Below are positions 1 to 7,599 of a stretch of DNA of 64,000 nucleotides, piece after piece. The notes below the pieces were generated by a model. It was not told the origin of the DNA. It was given only the letters and a program-made list of their open reading frames with translations, and searched no databases. The translations under genes were made by a program, and so were the position numbers. Positions within the stretch are counted from its first letter, which is position 1, and each line of letters begins with the position of its first letter. The stretch spans positions 2,170,001 through 2,234,000 of the forward strand of contig NZ_JUGU01000001.1 in assembly GCF_000799465.1 (NCBI RefSeq), written 5' to 3'. Source of the DNA: Psychroserpens sp. Hel_I_66 (GTDB taxonomy: Bacteria; Bacteroidota; Bacteroidia; Flavobacteriales; Flavobacteriaceae).

Positions 1-52
1 AACAGGATTTTGTAAACCCATGGATTGAAAAGACCAATATTTGCAATTAATA

Positions 53-79
53 CTTACAATGCTTACAATGCTTACAATA
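53..79. repeat. Short tandem repeat, three 9-bp units
   Basis: The unit CTTACAATG is present at 53-61 and 62-70, followed by CTTACAATA at 71-79. It lies directly behind the stop codon of the small minus-strand reading frame at 81-227. There are no spacers, so it is not CRISPR-like. It looks like slippage or a small variable-number repeat; I see no function. Confidence 0.75.
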
Positions 80-80
80 G

Positions 81-227
81 TTATTTCTTAATAAATTTAT
101 TTACAAATTTACTGCTAGTCAGGTATTTTGAATGATGTGTATCTAATTTTAAAGAATCTTTAAATACAGGCTTGATTATTTGAAAGCATATTAAGCCTAA
201 AGCAATGCCAATTGAAATTTCGAACAT
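81..227 (-). CDS. Possible 48-aa small membrane protein
   Basis: An ATG (complement of 225-227) opens a 48-codon frame ending at TAA (81-83). It begins MFEISIGIALGLICFQIIKP. Residues 3-19 form one hydrophobic stretch, followed by a polar, lysine-rich tail that ends FINKK-like (FVNKFIKK). This is the layout of a single-pass small membrane protein. It is too short for ordinary ORF cut-offs and I recognise no family. The opposing frame at 231-410 and the short repeat behind it suggest a degenerate or recently rearranged area, so a chance ORF is quite possible. Confidence 0.3.
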   Translation of the reverse strand: MFEISIGIALGLICFQIIKPVFKDSLKLDTHHSKYLTSSKFVNKFIKK

Positions 228-230
228 AAT

Positions 231-410
231 GAGAGATTTGGATTAATACTACAAAATTATGCAGATTATCGATTCAATTTGTTCTTTATCAAACAACAGA
301 TTAACTCATATGTCTTTAAACATACTGTTTATAATTTAAACTATGGGATTGATAATGAGTATTTAAAGCATATACACCATAATAACAATGTGGTAATATT
401 AACTAATTAA
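231..410 (+). pseudogene. Open frame without a start codon, possible gene remnant
   Basis: After an in-frame TAA-TGA at 225-230 the plus strand stays open for 59 codons to TAA at 408-410. It contains no ATG; the only usable alternative is an internal TTG. The predicted peptide is protein-like in composition (for example NYADYRFNLFFIKQQ, then VYNLNYGIDNEYLKHIHH) with a good mix of aromatic and charged residues. Its end overlaps the convergent gene at 399-860 by 12 bp. A truncated or frameshifted C-terminal fragment of a former gene would look like this. A chance open frame in AT-rich DNA cannot be excluded. Confidence 0.2.
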
Positions 411-860
411 GATATTTTGTCTATTTAAGTTTGGAGAAGGTTTTCTTTTAATAGATGCTATTTGTTGAGAATAAATTTGATACAGCTCATCTGTAATTAA
501 CGAAGATTTTCTTACTTGCGATAAGCTATTAAGATAATTTAAATCTGTTTTTAAACACTCACTTATTACAAACTCATCGTCTCGAGTGGCAAAGATCATA
601 TTACATTCAAAAGCAATCTTATTGATTAATACATGAATTTTAGACATCCCGTTAGGCTTTAATCCCATAGCCTCAAGTTGTACCTGGACTTCCAATATAA
701 AATTATCGGTATCACTTACCTTATTTGAAATCCAATCCAGGATGTATGGATTTTCAGTATTATTAATCAACTGCTTATAAACAAAAACTTTTTTCAAACT
801 TTCAATTAATATTGTTTGCAAGGTCTCTGAGCCAACGGTATAAGCAATTTTAGTTTTCAT
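399..860 (-). CDS. Hypothetical helical protein, 153 aa
   Basis: I do not recognise this protein. The ATG at 860 gives MKTKIAYTVGSE...; an in-frame GTG at 899 would add 13 residues, so the start is uncertain. There is no signal peptide or membrane segment. The sequence looks mainly alpha-helical, with the repeating pattern of hydrophobic residues expected of a small helical bundle (for example ILDWISNKVSDTDNFILEVQ). It has one cysteine pair position (FECNMIF, ISECLKT) but no metal motif. It reads away from the DUF3820 gene and is probably monocistronic. A cytoplasmic helical-bundle protein is as far as the sequence goes. Confidence 0.6.
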   Translation of the reverse strand: MKTKIAYTVGSETLQTILIESLKKVFVYKQLINNTENPYILDWISNKVSDTDNFILEVQVQLEAMGLKPNGMSKIHVLINKIAFECNMIFATRDDEFVISECLKTDLNYLNSLSQVRKSSLITDELYQIYSQQIASIKRKPSPNLNRQNILIS

Positions 861-972
861 GATATGATCTTTAGGGATTTGTAAAATATCTATAATCACG
901 AAAATCTTATTTTTTATTTAAAGAAAGGTGTTTTATCCAATTGTAAGTTAATCCAATTGGAAATTGAAGACT

Positions 973-1203
973 CTATTTAGGATAACGCTGTTTAATATCT
1001 CTAATTAAATATTCTAAACCATTCAATTTCAATTCATACACTTGCGTAAGCATGTCTCCCAATTTTCCCTTCGGAAACCCTTTATTATGGTACCACACTA
1101 CATAATATTCTGGGAGATCGATTAAGTATCGACCTTCATATTTACCGAAAGGCATTTTTGTATGCGCGAGTTTGATTAGAAAATTTTTATCGGGCTGAAT
1201 CAT
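973..1203 (-). CDS. DUF3820 family small protein
   Basis: A 76-aa protein with the signature of DUF3820 (the family once labelled putative quorum-sensing-regulated virulence factor): MPFGKYEGRYLIDLPEYYVVW followed by a GFPKGKLGDML segment. No catalytic function is established for the family. The same module forms the C-terminal part of the DnaQ-like exonuclease at 22741-23517, which suggests a nucleic-acid-related accessory role. That link is inference. The gene starts 2 bp after the stop of the DUF922 gene and reads in the same direction, so the two are probably cotranscribed, together with the OsmC and LysM genes further upstream. Confidence 0.85.
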   Translation of the reverse strand: MIQPDKNFLIKLAHTKMPFGKYEGRYLIDLPEYYVVWYHNKGFPKGKLGDMLTQVYELKLNGLEYLIRDIKQRYPK

Positions 1204-1205
1204 TT

Positions 1206-1748
1206 TTACTTTGAGCGGAAGGCTTTGTATTTATCAAGTTCTGCATTTACAAATTGTGACCACACCAGTTGTTTCTCTTTATTGATTGAATTGTTGCTCT
1301 GTGTGTCGTAAACATTCTGCATTTTCGCTAAATCTACATTTGCCTGCTCGTGTAAGTTTCGAAGTTTGATTTTGATATTTTGTGAAATTTTCAATTTTGA
1401 AATTTCGTAGCGCAACTTCCTAACGTGGAGTTCTGTTATGTCAAAATGGAGTTGCTCGTGGGCTAAAATATGGTCATCACCTTTATCTTTTAGATACCAT
1501 GATTTTTCTGGATAGAAATGCGCATGTGCTTTTGCATTAAAAGACACAATTTTACTGTTGGATTCTTGTACCGAAAAGGAAAAGGTAATACCAGAGGCTG
1601 TGACCGCCACTGCATCTGAATATTTCTCAACTGGTCCCCTAAAATCCTGCCATGTGAGTTTTTTACTGTCGTTCCATGAAATGGTAACCTCATCGTTTGG
1701 GGCAACTTTCAGAAAAAATAAAACAACAAATAATACTCGAGCTAACAT
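1206..1748 (-). CDS. DUF922-type putative Zn-dependent protease
   Basis: A 180-aa exported protein. Residues 1-14 form a short hydrophobic signal or anchor (LARVLFVVLFFLKV). The body matches the DUF922 pattern: a WQDFRGP segment near residue 33 and HEQLHFDITE at 97-106, which contains an HExxH zinc-binding motif (H97, E98, H101). A peptidase function is inferred from that motif; substrates are unknown. The gene lies between OsmC (7 bp upstream) and DUF3820 (2 bp downstream), all on the minus strand, which suggests one transcript. Confidence 0.8.
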   Translation of the reverse strand: MLARVLFVVLFFLKVAPNDEVTISWNDSKKLTWQDFRGPVEKYSDAVAVTASGITFSFSVQESNSKIVSFNAKAHAHFYPEKSWYLKDKGDDHILAHEQLHFDITELHVRKLRYEISKLKISQNIKIKLRNLHEQANVDLAKMQNVYDTQSNNSINKEKQLVWSQFVNAELDKYKAFRSK

Positions 1749-1755
1749 TTTTTAA

Positions 1756-2157
1756 TTATTTCCAGTTAAACGTAATATCTTTTTCGATATCTGGATGTAA
1801 ACTGTAATGCACAGGGCAGGTATTTGCGGTTCGCTCTAAAATTGTCCTTGTTTTTGCATCGCTTTCAAAAGGGAAGTTTAGAACTACCTTAATTTTAGAA
1901 ATCCGTCGAGGATCACTCGCCATTGTCTTAGTGACTTCTGCGGTTGTCCCAGTCATATCAACACCCATATCCTGCGCTTTGATACCCATAACGGTAATCA
2001 TACAACTTGCTAATCCTGTTGCAACAGTATCTGTAGGTGAAAACGCTTCTCCTTTGCCATTATTGTCTAATGGTGCATCTGTTAAAAATGAATTATTGGA
2101 TTTAATATGAACATTCTCTGTTCTCAAACCTCCTAAATACGTTACTTTAGATGTCAT
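1756..2157 (-). CDS. OsmC family peroxide-detoxifying protein
   Basis: A 133-aa cytoplasmic protein of the OsmC/Ohr fold. The two redox cysteines of the family are present: C52 in GLASCMITVMG and C114 in ANTCPVHYSL. This supports a thiol-dependent reduction of organic or fatty-acid peroxides. The length is normal. It is closer to the YhfA-like OsmC branch than to Ohr, but I cannot settle the substrate. Its ATG overlaps the TAA of the LysM gene by one base (TAATG), a typical arrangement for translational coupling. Confidence 0.92.
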   Translation of the reverse strand: MTSKVTYLGGLRTENVHIKSNNSFLTDAPLDNNGKGEAFSPTDTVATGLASCMITVMGIKAQDMGVDMTGTTAEVTKTMASDPRRISKIKVVLNFPFESDAKTRTILERTANTCPVHYSLHPDIEKDITFNWK

Positions 2158-4064
2158 TATTCTGCCTCTACTATAATTAGATTATCATATTTTACTACAT
2201 AAACCGCTTCGTTAAAGTAGCCTCCAAATTGTTTTTTGGTATAACGGAATTTATTTTCAACGTACTCTGTCTCTATATCGCTGGGAGATGCTTTATACAA
2301 GTCATCTTCGCTTGACAATCGTAATAATAAATCTAAGGTCAAATCAAATCCTCTAACTGCGTATTTATTTGGACTAACGTTATAAACTCTTCTATAATCT
2401 CTTATAAATGAATTTGTAGACGAAGAAATATCTGCTGTTTTATTAACCGAAGGATAATGAAATTTAAGATTAGAAAGGTGATAGTTTGAAATCTCTCGTC
2501 CTTCAAAAGCTCTGTTTTTATCTGTAGTCATCAAAATAATATCCTTACCTGTTGACATTTGTCCATTGATCATGCTTATAACATTAGAGGCAAAACCTTC
2601 GTTATCGGTTTCTAGAAATACAATATTTTTTCCGTTTTTGAATACATTAGATAAATCTGTTTGATAGACAAAATATGCTTCCGCACCTTTTTTGTCTTTT
2701 CTTGAAAAGACCTGTTTAGCTCCAGGAAATTCTCCTTTAAGCTTATCGCTTACACGCTTATGTTTTGAGTCTGAAATTATTACATAATGCTTTGGTAACG
2801 AATCTGATTTTACAAATTTTATAATCGCATCTTCCAACAATTCACTTGATGGCACACTTTGAAACACATTGTCATAAAGTGTATTTGGCATAGAAAACGG
2901 AGAAATCACTGGCACATTATCTCCCTTAACATCAGATGCTACACGATCTAAATGTGATGGGACCAAAGGACCAATAATCGCGTCATAATCTGAAAAATCA
3001 TTGGAGCTTAAAATTTTAGATATTTCTGCAGATTGATTTTTGGTATCAAACACTTTCAAATAAGTTGAAATACCCATTTTTTTTGCAGAATCAATCGCCA
3101 TTAGAGCTCCTGCATGAAAATCTAAAGAAATAGATAGCATCGCGTCTTTTCTTATCGCCTTTTTTGCTGCATTAATAGAATCTACATCAATTCTATGTGT
3201 ACGATATGGTAACATCAAAGCAATCCTTTTCTTACTAAGATTTTTAAGATTACCCGATAAGTTTGTGTTTTCTAAATCTTTAACGGTGTTAGATATCTTA
3301 ACATCTGCAGGGACTTTTAAGACCATGCCTAATGTGAGACCGCTTTCCTTTAACTCTGGATTTAAAGCTTCTAACTCTTCTTGAGTTACACCTAATTTTC
3401 TATTAAGCGCCATAAAACCTTCGCTTTTTAAAACGGTGTAATAGCCATAATTTTCTTCTACGGTTTTCTCTTCGTTACCGCTAATATTTGGCACATTTAC
3501 TTCTTGTCCAGGCTGTAACACCTCACCCATATTAGGATTTAATGCTTCTAATTGTGGCACGGTAATTCCAAATTTATATGCCACACGCCATTTACCTTCC
3601 TTAGGTTGGACTTTATATTTTTTAATGGTATTGTTTAACGATACCTTGTTGACTATCGTTTTATATTTTGGGATTTGGATTTTATCCCCTTTTCTCAAAT
3701 TTTCAGAATATAACCTCTTATTGTTTTTCTTAATATCTTCAATTTCTACACCATATTCCTTAGAGATACTATACAACGTTTCCTTACGCTTAACTTTATG
3801 CTTTTTAAAACCAACCAATTCTTTTAAAGATGCTTGAGTAGCTTCATTTTTAATACCAGCTGTAGGTATAATGAGAACTGTATTTGGCTTTATAGATTTT
3901 TTTGCATCAGGATTTAATGCATAAATATCAAAAGGTGTCACCATGTACTGCTTTGCAATACTTTCAATAGTTTCACCCTGTTTTACTTTATGAGTTTTAT
4001 AATCTTGCGCAGACATAGATATGCTGCAAAATAAGATTGCTAATATTAAAAAGAGTTTTTTCAT
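2157..4064 (-). CDS. LysM-repeat / periplasmic-binding-protein-like fusion
   Basis: A 635-aa exported protein. An N-terminal signal peptide ends near residue 19 (SISMSAQ). Four LysM-like repeats follow at about 22-67, 87-132, 146-190 and 206-250, the first two with clear KVKQGETIESIAKQY-type cores. The second half (about 275-620) resembles a type I periplasmic-binding-protein fold (IALMLPY..., DYDAIIGPLVPSHL, PVISPFSMP). This domain order is known in Bacteroidota proteins annotated as LysM or amino-acid ABC substrate-binding. The LysM part should hold it on peptidoglycan. The ligand of the second domain is unknown, and no transporter genes are adjacent. It lies downstream of guaA on the same strand, with a 223-bp gap. 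Confidence 0.88.
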   Translation of the reverse strand: MKKLFLILAILFCSISMSAQDYKTHKVKQGETIESIAKQYMVTPFDIYALNPDAKKSIKPNTVLIIPTAGIKNEATQASLKELVGFKKHKVKRKETLYSISKEYGVEIEDIKKNNKRLYSENLRKGDKIQIPKYKTIVNKVSLNNTIKKYKVQPKEGKWRVAYKFGITVPQLEALNPNMGEVLQPGQEVNVPNISGNEEKTVEENYGYYTVLKSEGFMALNRKLGVTQEELEALNPELKESGLTLGMVLKVPADVKISNTVKDLENTNLSGNLKNLSKKRIALMLPYRTHRIDVDSINAAKKAIRKDAMLSISLDFHAGALMAIDSAKKMGISTYLKVFDTKNQSAEISKILSSNDFSDYDAIIGPLVPSHLDRVASDVKGDNVPVISPFSMPNTLYDNVFQSVPSSELLEDAIIKFVKSDSLPKHYVIISDSKHKRVSDKLKGEFPGAKQVFSRKDKKGAEAYFVYQTDLSNVFKNGKNIVFLETDNEGFASNVISMINGQMSTGKDIILMTTDKNRAFEGREISNYHLSNLKFHYPSVNKTADISSSTNSFIRDYRRVYNVSPNKYAVRGFDLTLDLLLRLSSEDDLYKASPSDIETEYVENKFRYTKKQFGGYFNEAVYVVKYDNLIIVEAE

Positions 4065-4097
4065 TTATAAAAATTTATATCGTATTTCCTTGTTCTT

Positions 4098-4109
4098 TTT
4101 TCTTCGGAA
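4098..4109 (+). repeat. Dispersed 12-mer TTTTCTTCGGAA, intergenic copy
   Basis: Exact copy of the iterated 12-mer, in the gap between the LysM gene and guaA. It is followed by AT-rich sequence, as at most other sites. See the finding on this motif for all positions. Confidence 0.95.
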
Positions 4110-4263
4110 ATTTTATTTGATTACAGGGATTTTGAATAACATCAACTACTAAGCTTTTAATTTTTTAATTCTCTTCCTTTAAAAAAAAGGAAGATCACCT
4201 CAAGTCTTCAAAACTAAGTTGAAGTGGTTTTGCTTACGCAGAGAATTCTCTTTTCTTTAGTAA

Positions 4264-4287
4264 GAGATTCCCGCTTTCGCAAGAATG
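4264..4287 (-). repeat. REP-like imperfect palindrome behind guaA
   Basis: GAGATTCCCGCTTTCGCAAG followed by AATG ends exactly one base before the guaA stop codon. The arms ATTCCCGC and GCAAGAAT can pair around TTTC with mismatches. The same consensus recurs at 24295-24317 and 33622-33644, and in weaker form at 15311-15331 and 34952-34970. Confidence 0.7.
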
Positions 4288-5823
4288 TTATTCCCACTCA
4301 ATAGTTGCAGGTGGTTTTGAACTAATATCGTAAACTACTCTATTTACACCCTTTACTTTATTTATAATCTCATTTGAGGTTTTTTGTAAAAACTCATACG
4401 GAAGATTCACCCAATCGGCAGTCATTCCATCTGTACTTTCTACAGCTCTCAAGGCGACACATTTTTCATAGGTTCTTTCATCTCCCATCACGCCAACACT
4501 GTTCACCGGTAACAAAATAGCTCCAGCTTGCCAGACCTTATCGTATAAATTCCAAGATTTCAGGTTGTTAATAAAAACAGCATCAACCTCTTGTAATATA
4601 CGTACTTTTTCGGGAGTGATATCTCCTAAAATTCTAATCGCCAATCCTGGACCAGGAAATGGATGGCGACCCAAAATATTTGGATCCATACCCATTGATT
4701 TCCCTACGCGTCTTACTTCATCCTTAAACAATGCCTTAAGCGGTTCAACCACTTTCAGTTTCATAAAATCTGGCAATCCGCCAACATTATGATGACTTTT
4801 AATTGTTGCGCTTGGTCCTCCGGTTGCCGAAACACTTTCTATCACATCTGGATAAATCGTCCCTTGAGCCAACCATTTTACATCCTTGATGGCATTTGCT
4901 TCATCATCAAAAACCTCAATAAACACGCGACCTATTGCTTTACGTTTCAATTCTGGATCGCTTACATCTTTTAAAGCATCCAAAAAGCGTGCCGAAGCAT
5001 CCACACCTTTTACATTAAGCCCCATGCCTTCATATTGCTCTAGAACGCTTGTGTATTCATCTTTCCGAAGTAAACCGTTATTTACAAAAATACAGTACAG
5101 GTTTTTGCCGATGGCCTTATGCAATAATATGGCAGCGACAGACGAATCTACACCTCCAGATAATCCTAAAACGACTTTATCGTCACCTAATTGTGTTTGG
5201 AGTGCTTCTACGGTTTCTTCTACAAAGGATTGTGGTGTCCAGTCCTGCTCCACTTGGGCAATATGAACCAAAAAGTTTTGGAGTAGTTGCCTACCATCTG
5301 TAGAGTGATATACTTCTGGATGAAACTGGATGGCATATGTTTTTTCGCCTTCTATTTTAAACGCTGCATTTTCAACATCGTGCGTACTGGCTAATAAAAC
5401 TCCATTTGTAGGTAATTTTTTTATGGTATCGCTGTGGCTCATCCACACTTGACTTCCTTTTGTAATTCCCGTAAAAAAATCTTCACGATCCTTAATAAAA
5501 CTCAGGTTGGCCCTACCATATTCGCGACTATTGGATTCTGCCACTTCACCTCCCGAGAAATGCGCTAAATACTGCGCACCATAACAGACTGCGAGCAATG
5601 GTTTTTTTCCGCGAATTTGTTCTAAATCTGGATGTAAAACGTCTTCTCCTCGCACCGAATTTGGGCTACCAGAAAGAATGACTGCTTTAAAACTCTCAGA
5701 ATCTACAGGAATTTTGTTGAATGGGTGAATTTCGCAATAGATATTTAACTCTCTAACGCGACGCGCAATAAGCTGTGTGTATTGCGAACCGAAATCTAAA
5801 ATTAGGACTTTGTTGTGTTGCAT
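4288..5823 (-). CDS. guaA: GMP synthase (glutamine-hydrolysing)
   Basis: Converts XMP to GMP using ATP and glutamine, the last step of guanine nucleotide synthesis. The N-terminal class I glutamine amidotransferase domain has [17 protein letters not shown], the nucleophile Cys80 in [11 protein letters not shown], and the His of FHPEVYHS. The ATP-pyrophosphatase domain follows with the P-loop GLSGGVDSS. The C-terminal dimerisation domain ends in [12 protein letters not shown], which is typical. A TTG two codons upstream is possible, but ATG at 5823 gives the usual N-terminus [12 protein letters not shown]. It is single-copy and full length at 511 aa. A TAnnTTTG promoter box lies only 3 bp upstream of the ATG, so the message may be almost leaderless. 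Confidence 0.98.
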   Translation of the reverse strand: MQHNKVLILDFGSQYTQLIARRVRELNIYCEIHPFNKIPVDSESFKAVILSGSPNSVRGEDVLHPDLEQIRGKKPLLAVCYGAQYLAHFSGGEVAESNSREYGRANLSFIKDREDFFTGITKGSQVWMSHSDTIKKLPTNGVLLASTHDVENAAFKIEGEKTYAIQFHPEVYHSTDGRQLLQNFLVHIAQVEQDWTPQSFVEETVEALQTQLGDDKVVLGLSGGVDSSVAAILLHKAIGKNLYCIFVNNGLLRKDEYTSVLEQYEGMGLNVKGVDASARFLDALKDVSDPELKRKAIGRVFIEVFDDEANAIKDVKWLAQGTIYPDVIESVSATGGPSATIKSHHNVGGLPDFMKLKVVEPLKALFKDEVRRVGKSMGMDPNILGRHPFPGPGLAIRILGDITPEKVRILQEVDAVFINNLKSWNLYDKVWQAGAILLPVNSVGVMGDERTYEKCVALRAVESTDGMTADWVNLPYEFLQKTSNEIINKVKGVNRVVYDISSKPPATIEWE

Positions 5824-5826
5824 GCA

Positions 5827-5834
5827 CAAAAGTA
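5827..5834 (-). promoter_or_regulatory. Candidate -7 promoter box of guaA
   Basis: On the minus strand this reads TACTTTTG, an exact match to the Bacteroidota -7 consensus TAnnTTTG. It ends 3 bp before the guaA ATG at 5823. Transcription would then start at or next to the start codon, giving a leaderless or near-leaderless mRNA. I see no strong -33 TTTG at the usual spacing, so this is a moderate candidate. Confidence 0.35.
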
Positions 5835-5878
5835 ATAATTGCGCCTAAAAACTAAACACGTAAACCGTAAATTTTATT

Positions 5879-7480
5879 CTAAATTGTTAACACTAGAAAC
5901 TCACCTTTTAGAGGTTCTAAATGTTCTAATAACTTCGGAAGGATTGCGTCGCCATTTTCTAAATAAAACTCCGAAAAGTTCATTTGTCTTTCCTGTAAGC
6001 TTTCATTTGGGAACAACGCTTTTTGAAGTTCGGTCACACGCTCTAAATAATCGCTCATTTTTCGTTTTTGGGCTTTTAATAAACGTTGCTCCAAGTTTTC
6101 CAATCCGTTGATTTGTTTCGTTTCCTGGGCAGACACTGCACCAACAAAGGACTTATCGGTTTGCTCAGCGAGTTTATACAAATCTTTGAATTGCTGCTTA
6201 AGGTGATCTTTCTGCTTTGAGAAATCAATATCAATTTTAGAAACCTGCTTTGTGATTTTTGTTCGTAACTCTGAAGTATTTAAAAATAAATCGTTCACCT
6301 CAACATCCAGTTTGTCAAGTTTTTCTTTTTGCTTATCGGTTATGATGAGTACAGAATTCCGAAGTAATAACATCGGGAAGACAACTTTTTGTGCATCAAA
6401 ATTAGATTTGAGCTGCAACCAATAGGCTAATTCTCCTCCTCCTCCAATATAACAGAGGTTTGGTAAAATCACTTCTTGAAACAATGGTCGCATGATTACA
6501 TTTGGCGAAAATCTTTCTGGATGTTCTGAAAGTTCTTTTAGCATCTCACTCTTGCTCCAATTCATATCTGTGTTGAGAACTTGATAGTTTCCATCGGTTT
6601 CAACGATGCGTTCTCTTACATTTTGAGTAATATAAAACAAATTGATTTCTCTGGGATTCACTTGGATTTTATAATTTCCGTCGAGATCATTTAGATGTTT
6701 GTTCGCTTCGGAAACCTTTTCAATAGACGTTTGATTAACCAGCTCGTCTTCCATATAAGGAATAAACGGACGTTTTAAATCGGCATCATTTCCATCTACG
6801 ATGACCAAACCATGAGCTCCAAAAAGTTCATTGACCAAATAACGCATGGCTTTGGTTAAATTACCGTGCTCTAAATACGCACTTCGGAATAATTGTTTCA
6901 ACTCCTCTGCATTGGTCGTTTTATTTAATTGGCTGGCAAAAGCTTCATAAACCTGATCTAATCCGTCGAGGTCTAATTCGCCAACCGCACCAAATGCTTC
7001 CCGATTCCATTGTACTTTTTGACCTTTAAAATTAAAGAAGTTGATTTCCTCAAAATCGTGATCTTCAGTAGCCATCCAATACACAGGTACAAAATTTTGG
7101 TTTGGATACTTTTCTTTAAGCTCTTTACATAAATTTATTGTGGATATAATCTTATAAAAAAAATAAAATGGGCCTGTAAAGATATTGAGTTGGTGACCTG
7201 TAGTAATTGTAAATGTAGTTTCTTCTTTTAATAAATCAAGATTGGTAAGTGTCAATGAAGATATTTGTAAACCTCCATACTGTCGCATTAAAGCATTTAC
7301 CAAAATCTTTCTTTTATCTGGATGATAAGCAATCTGCTTTTCATGAATTTGCGCTTCAAAATTTTCTATTGAAGGAAAACGATGATAAAATGATTTTAAA
7401 TGGTCTTTTTCATCAAGATAATCGCAAATAAGCGATGAAAAATAATGGGTCTCTTTAAACGGAATGTATTTGGTTGGCAT
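5879..7480 (-). CDS. bshC: Bacillithiol biosynthesis cysteine-adding enzyme
   Basis: Adds cysteine to GlcN-malate in the last step of bacillithiol synthesis, the low-molecular-weight thiol used by many Bacteroidota and Firmicutes. The 533-aa length is normal. Family hallmarks are TTGHQLNIFTGPFYF near residue 93, PVYWMATEDHDFEEI near residue 133, and a C-terminal coiled-coil region (about 390-490) rich in K, E, Q and L. It reads toward guaA with a 55-bp gap. The opposing M14 peptidase gene starts 119 bp upstream. Confidence 0.95.
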   Translation of the reverse strand: MPTKYIPFKETHYFSSLICDYLDEKDHLKSFYHRFPSIENFEAQIHEKQIAYHPDKRKILVNALMRQYGGLQISSLTLTNLDLLKEETTFTITTGHQLNIFTGPFYFFYKIISTINLCKELKEKYPNQNFVPVYWMATEDHDFEEINFFNFKGQKVQWNREAFGAVGELDLDGLDQVYEAFASQLNKTTNAEELKQLFRSAYLEHGNLTKAMRYLVNELFGAHGLVIVDGNDADLKRPFIPYMEDELVNQTSIEKVSEANKHLNDLDGNYKIQVNPREINLFYITQNVRERIVETDGNYQVLNTDMNWSKSEMLKELSEHPERFSPNVIMRPLFQEVILPNLCYIGGGGELAYWLQLKSNFDAQKVVFPMLLLRNSVLIITDKQKEKLDKLDVEVNDLFLNTSELRTKITKQVSKIDIDFSKQKDHLKQQFKDLYKLAEQTDKSFVGAVSAQETKQINGLENLEQRLLKAQKRKMSDYLERVTELQKALFPNESLQERQMNFSEFYLENGDAILPKLLEHLEPLKGEFLVLTI

Positions 7481-7599
7481 AGTTTCACTTCAATTGAGGG
7501 ATAAAGATACTATTCTTCGCTTTTTTTGAGTCCTAAATTTTAGTTAATTCAATACCAGTTCCTATCTTTACTTCTTAACTCACTTTTTATACAAGTTTC

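Noticed and set aside
53..79. Repeat units suggestive of a CRISPR remnant
   Set aside because: Units are 9 bp, directly adjacent and without spacers, and there are no cas genes in the window.
4172..4194. Inverted repeat TCTTCCTTT/AAAGGAAGA as guaA terminator
   Set aside because: The stem is real, but no T-run follows on either strand, so an intrinsic terminator is not supported.
4886..5266. Plus-strand frame of 126 codons within guaA
   Set aside because: Antisense shadow of a strongly conserved gene with no recognisable features of its own.
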